From: Nitrospirota bacterium
GTDB lineage: Bacteria; JACPQY01
Length of the DNA: 64,000 nt
Reading direction: 5' to 3'
NCBI GenBank assembly: GCA_016190245.1
Contig: JACPQY010000071.1
Location: forward strand, 68,616 to 132,615
Shown here: one piece after another, positions 59,509 to 64,000 of the stretch
Position numbering within the stretch: position 1 is the stretch's first letter
Layout: each line of letters opens with the position of its first letter
Notes under the pieces: generated by a model
The model's input: the letters and a program-made list of their open reading frames with translations, nothing else
What the model was told of the DNA's origin: nothing
Database searches by the model: none
Translations under genes and position numbers: made by a program

Positions 59509-60087
59509 TCACCACGTTCGCCAGAGACCGCGACGGGCCTCCCGGGCCTGACGATGCGCCTCGGCGTAGGTCTCGCGGCGGGCGGTGAAGGGCTTGATCT
59601 CGTAGGGGAGACCGAAACCGCTGCGGAGGATTTTCTCTGAAAGGTCGTCGCCGTCCGGGAGGTAGACCGCGGCGAGAACGCGGTCGTACCGGTCGTAGGC
59701 CTTCTTGTGCGTGCGGATCCGGACCTCCTTCACATGTCGCAGCTCCGCCTCCACAAAAGCCCGCGCAACGCGCCCCATCCGGACGACTTCCTCCTGGCTC
59801 TTCCCGAATTCCTCTGCCTGCTTTCGGCTCCGCGCGTTGGCTTTGCTCTCAGGTGTATCAATGCCGATGAGCCGGATGGACACCTTCTCGCCCTGCACCT
59901 TCACCTTCAACGTGTCTCCATCCACGACGTAGAGGACGCGCGCCGTGTATTCCGTCTCCGGATCGAGCCGGCCTGCAAGCGCAATCCCGGCCTGAACCCA
60001 CACAAGGGCGGCGAGGGCAAGCGCCACGCCGCGACTCCCCGTGCGCCCTGCACGGTGGGGCGTCAACAAGTCCTCGATGTACAACAC
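59509..60087 (-). CDS. Secreted thermonuclease-family nuclease
   Basis: The 192-residue protein has an N-terminal hydrophobic signal or anchor (VALALAALVWVQAGIALAG) and a staphylococcal nuclease fold: VVDGDTLKVKVQGEKVSIRL, IGIDTPES (catalytic region), YDRYDRVLAAVYLPDG (second Arg) and RSGFGLPYEI. Ca-dependent cleavage of DNA or RNA outside the cytoplasm is expected. It is divergent from the glycerophosphodiesterase gene. Confidence 0.9.
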   Translation of the reverse strand: MLYIEDLLTPHRAGRTGSRGVALALAALVWVQAGIALAGRLDPETEYTARVLYVVDGDTLKVKVQGEKVSIRLIGIDTPESKANARSRKQAEEFGKSQEEVVRMGRVARAFVEAELRHVKEVRIRTHKKAYDRYDRVLAAVYLPDGDDLSEKILRSGFGLPYEIKPFTARRETYAEAHRQAREARRGLWRTW

Positions 60088-60147
60088 GTATCCCCCGCCC
60101 CGCTTGCGCCTCGGCGGCAGGCCACTATGATGGCCTCAGCCCAATCC

Positions 60148-61182
60148 ATGACCACGAGAATGAAACGCATCGCCGCTTGCGCACTCCTGTCATCTCTCCT
60201 GATCCTCCCCGCCTGCTCGGCGGAAGACCTGTCGAATCCTTCGCACTTCACACCCGATCTGTACGATTGTACCTCTTCCAAGCGGCTGCCGCAGCCCCGA
60301 TCCCCCGTGCCGCTCGACTGCGTGATCAACTCCGACTGTCACGGTCAGCCGATGGTTGTGGCCCACCGGGGGGCCGGAGGTGAAGGCGCGGTCTTGGCGC
60401 CCGAAAACAGCCTGGCCGCCATCCGCGCGGCCGCCTGGATGGGGGTGGACGGCGTGGAGTTGGACGCACGCGATACAGCCGACGGCAAGCTCATTCTCAT
60501 GCACGACGCCGAGACGCGCCGAACGACAGGTGTGGATGCCCGGGTCGAAGATCTCACGCTGGACGAAATCCACCGCCTGCCGCTCCTCGCGGACCCGGAC
60601 CGCTTTAGCGGCGACTACACCTGCGAAACAGTTCCCACCCTCGACGAAGCCTTCGCGCTGACCCGCGGTCGCCTCTTCGTGGACCTCGACACCAAGACCA
60701 GCCGCGTGGATCTGGTCGTTCTCGCCATCCAGAAGGCGGGGCTCAGAGACCAGGTGTTCGTGAGCGTCTCGGATCCCGGCCGCGCGATCGAGGCCAGGCT
60801 TCTCGATCCGGGGATCCGCATCCAGGTGAGGCCCGACACGCCCGAAGATGTCTCGCGGTATCTGGCTGCCTTTGATCGTCCACCCGAGGTTGTCGAGATT
60901 CCCTGGGCCATCGCGCCTGAGGTGAAAAGCAGGGTCCCCGCGGACTCCAAGCTCTTCTCGGACGTGTTCGCGGAAGACGCGGCCACCGCCCTCCTGGCCT
61001 CCACCGCCAAGGCAGAGACCTCACAGTACCGGGCCGTGCTCGATGCCGGGATCGAGATCATGCAGACGGAGTATCCCGCGGTGGTCCTCCGCTCTCTCGC
61101 CCGATGGACATTCGACGAGAACCCGTGGGGCTGGGTGCCGGGGTCGAAGCTGGCGGGCGGACGAGACGAGGGCACGAGATAG
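60148..61182 (+). CDS. Glycerophosphodiester phosphodiesterase lipoprotein
   Basis: The enzyme hydrolyses glycerophosphodiesters to glycerol-3-phosphate and an alcohol, probably in the periplasm. A lipoprotein signal ends at lipobox LPAC. Catalytic motifs are VVAHRGAGGEG, LAPENSLAAI, VELDARDTADGKLILMHDAE and GRLFVDLDTK. From the ATG at 60148 it has 344 residues; in-frame ATGs at 60127, 60130 and 60160 are also possible. Bases 61183-61441 after it hold only repeats. Confidence 0.9.
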   Translation: MTTRMKRIAACALLSSLLILPACSAEDLSNPSHFTPDLYDCTSSKRLPQPRSPVPLDCVINSDCHGQPMVVAHRGAGGEGAVLAPENSLAAIRAAAWMGVDGVELDARDTADGKLILMHDAETRRTTGVDARVEDLTLDEIHRLPLLADPDRFSGDYTCETVPTLDEAFALTRGRLFVDLDTKTSRVDLVVLAIQKAGLRDQVFVSVSDPGRAIEARLLDPGIRIQVRPDTPEDVSRYLAAFDRPPEVVEIPWAIAPEVKSRVPADSKLFSDVFAEDAATALLASTAKAETSQYRAVLDAGIEIMQTEYPAVVLRSLARWTFDENPWGWVPGSKLAGGRDEGTR

Positions 61183-61360
61183 GCCGCGGGCCCAATCCGA
61201 GCTTCCATCAGGAGGAATTCTCGCATCTCCACGGGAGTCGCGGGCTTCCCGCCTGTCCAGTCCGCCACGGCGGACGGACTTCGGCGGGCAGGCAGCCCGC
61301 GTCCGAAGACGCACCCATGAAGGCCATGTTCCATGCGGCCCTTCCTGGGCCGCAACCTAT

Positions 61361-61389
61361 CATGGCCCCATGCCATCCTCGGCAAGGGG
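61361..61389. repeat. Interspersed repeat, copy 3
   Basis: On the minus strand this is the third copy of the 29-base CCCCTTGCC...GGGGCCATG repeat (others at 4754 and 31717). It lies in a 258-base gap with further stems, such as GTCCGCC/GGCGGAC near 61257-61273. No gene is visible in the gap. Confidence 0.6.
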
Positions 61390-61441
61390 GTGCGACTACC
61401 CAGGGTTGGGAAGACCCAAACTGTAACCGCAACGAACGCAG

Positions 61442-62764
61442 TCAGCGCGCCGGCGGGGGATCGCTGGCACCGCCTCGGAGGGCCTGGGCGGCTTTCGCGC
61501 GTGCCAGCGGGAGAGCGGAGCTTCGGGCGATCTCTTCAAGAATCCGCCGACCTTGGTCGTCACCCAAAGCCTGCAAGGCTTGCGCGATCTCGATCTTTAC
61601 GTAGTCGTCCTTCGTTCGACCGAGCGCTCGCTGGAGGGGGCCGACGGCAGACGACTCGCCCAAGGTCGCCAGCGCGTGCGCCAGATGTTCCGCCACTCGG
61701 TCGGATTGCGTCCGATCGAGCAACTGCCCTAGCGACTCGGCCGCGCCCGGCGCCCGCGTTTCCGCCAGGTGGTGGATCGCTTCGATCTGCGTGACCTCTT
61801 CCGTGCTGAAGAGCGCCTGTTCCAGCCGCTCGGCGTGAGCGCCGTGCAGGGATTCGGGCGACTTCTTCGCCTGGAGCGGGATCGCCACTACAAGGGCAGC
61901 CACGACCGCACCCACCGCAACCCGCAGGGCGGACCGTCTCGGCCGTTCGGAACGGATCACGTACATCACACAGGCTAGTGTCGAGAGCAGAGCGGCAAAG
62001 GCCGCCACCACCGAAGGCCCCGTCGGGAAATCGCCGTGATACGACAGGAACATGCCGGCCGCGCTGCACAGCAAGCCGACGAGCCAGGCCAGCCCCAGTT
62101 GAGCGCCAAGCCTCTCCGAGATGAGCATCGCGCAGACCGCGGGCACCACCAAGTAACAAAACACCAGCAGCACTCCCGCCTTGGACACCGCCGTGGTGAT
62201 CACCACGCCAAAGGTGGCGTAGAAGACAAAATCCCAGAGGCGGATGCGCATCCCGCGCGCCTCCGCCCCTTGGGGGTCCTCCGACAGCAGAAAGAAAGGC
62301 CGTCTCCAGATCCAATGTAACGCGCCAACCCCCGCGTACACGGCCGCCGTCTTCAGCACCTGCGGCCACGTCACCAGGAGGATGTTCCCCACGAGCATGG
62401 ATTTCAGATGTTCGCCCTCGCCGGTCGAGCGCGACAGCAGGAGGATCGCCACGCCCGACGAGGCGGCATACACGATCCCGATAAAGGCTTCCTGAGGGAT
62501 GCGTTCTCGCCTCATCCTCGCCAGCGAGAACAGCGCCGCGCCCAGGAACGTCGCGCCGAGCGAGAACGCGTAGACGAACGCGGCATCCTCCGGTTTCTCC
62601 AGGTCGTACCCCAGATAAACGGCGTAGATCGTGCCCAGCGCGGCGATCTGCGCGAGGGCCAGATCCACGAAAATCACTTTCCTCCTGATGATGTGCAGGC
62701 CGAGGTAGCCTAGAAGCCCGGTCATCACCAGGCAGAGGGTCAGCGGTGCCCAGAGCCAGTGCAT
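61442..62764 (-). CDS. ZnuB-type metal ABC permease fused to C-terminal HEAT repeats
   Basis: Residues 1-280 are an ABC-3 family permease with eight or so helices (WLWAPLTLCLVMTGLLGYLG, FVDLALAQIAALGTIYAVYLG, PQEAFIGIVYAASSGVAIL, AVSKAGVLLVFCYLVVPAVC). After a last helix near 300, residues about 320-440 form HEAT-like repeats (THE pattern EVTQIEAIHHLAETRAPGAA, VAEHLAHALATLGESSAVGP, YVKIEIAQALQALGDD). Such a soluble tail is unusual for this permease family. Start at ATG 62764, five bases after the binding-protein stop. No ATPase gene adjoins. Confidence 0.9.
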   Translation of the reverse strand: MHWLWAPLTLCLVMTGLLGYLGLHIIRRKVIFVDLALAQIAALGTIYAVYLGYDLEKPEDAAFVYAFSLGATFLGAALFSLARMRRERIPQEAFIGIVYAASSGVAILLLSRSTGEGEHLKSMLVGNILLVTWPQVLKTAAVYAGVGALHWIWRRPFFLLSEDPQGAEARGMRIRLWDFVFYATFGVVITTAVSKAGVLLVFCYLVVPAVCAMLISERLGAQLGLAWLVGLLCSAAGMFLSYHGDFPTGPSVVAAFAALLSTLACVMYVIRSERPRRSALRVAVGAVVAALVVAIPLQAKKSPESLHGAHAERLEQALFSTEEVTQIEAIHHLAETRAPGAAESLGQLLDRTQSDRVAEHLAHALATLGESSAVGPLQRALGRTKDDYVKIEIAQALQALGDDQGRRILEEIARSSALPLARAKAAQALRGGASDPPPAR

Positions 62765-62768
62765 GACT

Positions 62769-63824
62769 TCAGGCCCCCACGGCGCCCAGCAGCTTGCTGA
62801 GGACGTGGTCAATCAGATCGAAGTACGTTCGCACACCGGGCTCGCCTTCAACCTGGGAAGGAAGAACGACCACACGCGCGGCGGTCTTGGCGGCGATCCC
62901 CTGCGCGGTCGAAGGCTCGTAGAAATTGTCCACGAGGATCAGATTCACCTTCTGATCCCGGACGAGATCGACAATTCTCTGAATCTGCTGGGGCCCCGGC
63001 GGGATGCCCGGGAACGGCTCGATCACGCCTACCAGGTCAAGTCCGAACGCCTGGGAGAAGTAGGCCCACACCTTGTGGTACTGGATGGCCTTGAACCCCC
63101 TGAGCGGCCGACTCCTCTGGAGCCACCCTCCCGCTGCGGCATCGAGGACCCGGCCGTTCAGTTCCGTCTCTTTCAGGAATCGGTACAGATCGCCGTCCAC
63201 CACGTGACGATCCAACTCCGCCGATCCAGCGAGCTTGACCAACTCCGCGCCGTAGAAAGCCTCGTCAACCCGCATGGCGAAATCGGCCGAGCGGGACGCG
63301 AAATAATCCGCCGAGGCGGGGCGCGCCTGCGAGAGGGCCCTCGCGATGTTGGCAGCAAGCGCCTTCGCACGAACCGGGTCAAGCCAGACGTGCGGATTTC
63401 CCTCCGGATGGACATCGCCCTGGGATCGGCTGATCACCGAGGGAATCTCCAGTTTTGAGATGCCCAGGGCCGTCGAGACCCGACCCGGGCCACCGCGGAA
63501 AAGCCGCGAATTGCCGGACCCGTCCGCCACCTGGTCCGCCCACAGCTCGAGCTGCATCCCGATTTCGAGAAGCAGGTCCGCCTTCCGCACTTTGCTCATC
63601 AGGATCGGGGTAGGGCTGACGAAATGGGGGTCTTGTTCTCCCTTCGCCAGGGCAAAGGCTTCGACTTGGTCGCCCCCGATCTCCCCGGCGATCGCCTTGA
63701 GCACGGGCAGCGTGCAGGCCACGCGGAGCCGGTCGGCGGCGAGAGCTCGGGAAGTCGGGAATCCGGGAATCTCTGAGAACAAGAGTGCCAGCAATCCAGT
63801 TCCGATCGCAAGAAACCTCTTCAT
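62769..63824 (-). CDS. ZnuA-type metal-binding protein of an ABC importer
   Basis: The 351-residue protein starts at ATG 63824 (GGAG nine bases upstream) with a Sec signal peptide ending near SRALA. It has the cluster A-I metal-binding pattern: GEQDPHFVSPTPILMSKVRK, EGNPHVWLDPVRA, QYHKVWAYFSQAFGL and LVDNFYEPSTAQGIAAKTAA, with three His as candidate ligands. The His-rich loop of many ZnuA proteins is absent, so zinc and manganese are both possible. It is translated just before the permease. Confidence 0.9.
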   Translation of the reverse strand: MKRFLAIGTGLLALLFSEIPGFPTSRALAADRLRVACTLPVLKAIAGEIGGDQVEAFALAKGEQDPHFVSPTPILMSKVRKADLLLEIGMQLELWADQVADGSGNSRLFRGGPGRVSTALGISKLEIPSVISRSQGDVHPEGNPHVWLDPVRAKALAANIARALSQARPASADYFASRSADFAMRVDEAFYGAELVKLAGSAELDRHVVDGDLYRFLKETELNGRVLDAAAGGWLQRSRPLRGFKAIQYHKVWAYFSQAFGLDLVGVIEPFPGIPPGPQQIQRIVDLVRDQKVNLILVDNFYEPSTAQGIAAKTAARVVVLPSQVEGEPGVRTYFDLIDHVLSKLLGAVGA

Positions 63825-63924
63825 GGATCCGTCTCCTTCATTTCTTCTCTTCTGTCTGTTCACTGTTCACTGCTCGCTGTTCACTAAGCCCTCTTACCAA
63901 AGTCTTTTAAAGTAAATCGATGGA

Positions 63925-63998
63925 CCTGACGAATGGGATGATGGGGACAACCGGGGGTGAAGGAGCGAAGGCGTGTGAGCCGTCCAAGATTCGTCAGG
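63925..63998. repeat. Inverted repeat at window end
   Basis: CCTGACGAAT (63925-63934) pairs with ATTCGTCAGG (63989-63998). It is incomplete as an element because the window ends here. The 63825-63924 stretch contains a GTTCACTGTTCACTGCTCGC direct repeat tract and no visible gene or clear metal-regulator box. Confidence 0.5.
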
Positions 63999-64000
63999 GA

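Overview
The window is about 66% GC and comes from a diderm bacterium. The evidence for two membranes is the number of lipoproteins with clear lipoboxes, the TraB/TraK/TraV outer-membrane core genes, and a MurE with the DNARSEDP box of meso-diaminopimelate-adding enzymes. The dense operons, GGDD-type lipoproteins and many palindromic intergenic repeats resemble uncultivated Deltaproteobacteria-like lineages (Myxococcota, Desulfobacterota and relatives), but nothing here fixes the taxon.

Layout. 1-690 is the start of a lipoprotein gene cut by the window edge (minus strand). 919-19286 is a complete division and cell wall (dcw) cluster on the minus strand, transcribed from a near-consensus sigma-70 promoter at 19334-19362: mraZ, rsmH, ftsL, ftsI, murE, murF, mraY, murD, ftsW, murG, murC, murB, ddl, ftsQ, ftsA, ftsZ. 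Upstream on the same strand, 19666-30442 holds an operon-like block of F-type type IV secretion (conjugation) envelope genes: two related small lipoproteins, a 1237-residue TraU-like protein, a secreted protein, a multi-spanning membrane protein, TraB, TraK, TraV and a last lipoprotein. No ATPase, relaxase, coupling protein or pilin gene lies beside them. 30443-32093 is debris: palindromic repeats, a duplicated piece of the TraU-like gene and a beheaded DUF559 endonuclease.

32094-38599 (plus strand) is a fatty-acid operon: yceD, rpmF, plsX, fabH, fabD, fabG, acpP, fabF. Palindromic elements interrupt it before fabH, and an AT-rich repeat is translated into the N-terminus of FabG. fabF has no conventional start codon. 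38779-40656 holds a retropepsin-like domain fused to an A-type iron-sulfur carrier, followed by a lipoate ligase-like protein without its usual lysine. Then come cysH, a universal stress protein and bioD (minus), an inactive S1-like protease (plus), a TVP38-type membrane protein and a nucleotidyl cyclase-PilZ fusion (minus).

46612-52195 (minus) is a TetR-led group: TetR, old-yellow-enzyme-type oxidoreductase, acetoacetate decarboxylase-like protein, B12-binding radical SAM protein and a thioredoxin-like protein. It looks like a small metabolic cluster with an operator next to its regulator. 52341-61182 is an envelope/accessory stretch: a large lipoprotein, tRNA-Arg(CCT), a palindromic element, a sulfatase, a TolB-like lipoprotein, an FAD amine oxidase-like protein, a secreted nuclease and a glycerophosphodiesterase lipoprotein. 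The window closes with a metal ABC importer pair (znuA, and a znuB fused to HEAT repeats) without an adjacent ATPase gene.

Two themes recur. Several families of nested palindromic elements sit exactly at the 5' ends of genes (fabH, fabG, traK, the sulfatase gene). Pure C/G runs of 8-11 bases are common inside essential genes. The most unusual content is the orphan F-type envelope core beside the dcw cluster and the protease-IscA fusion.
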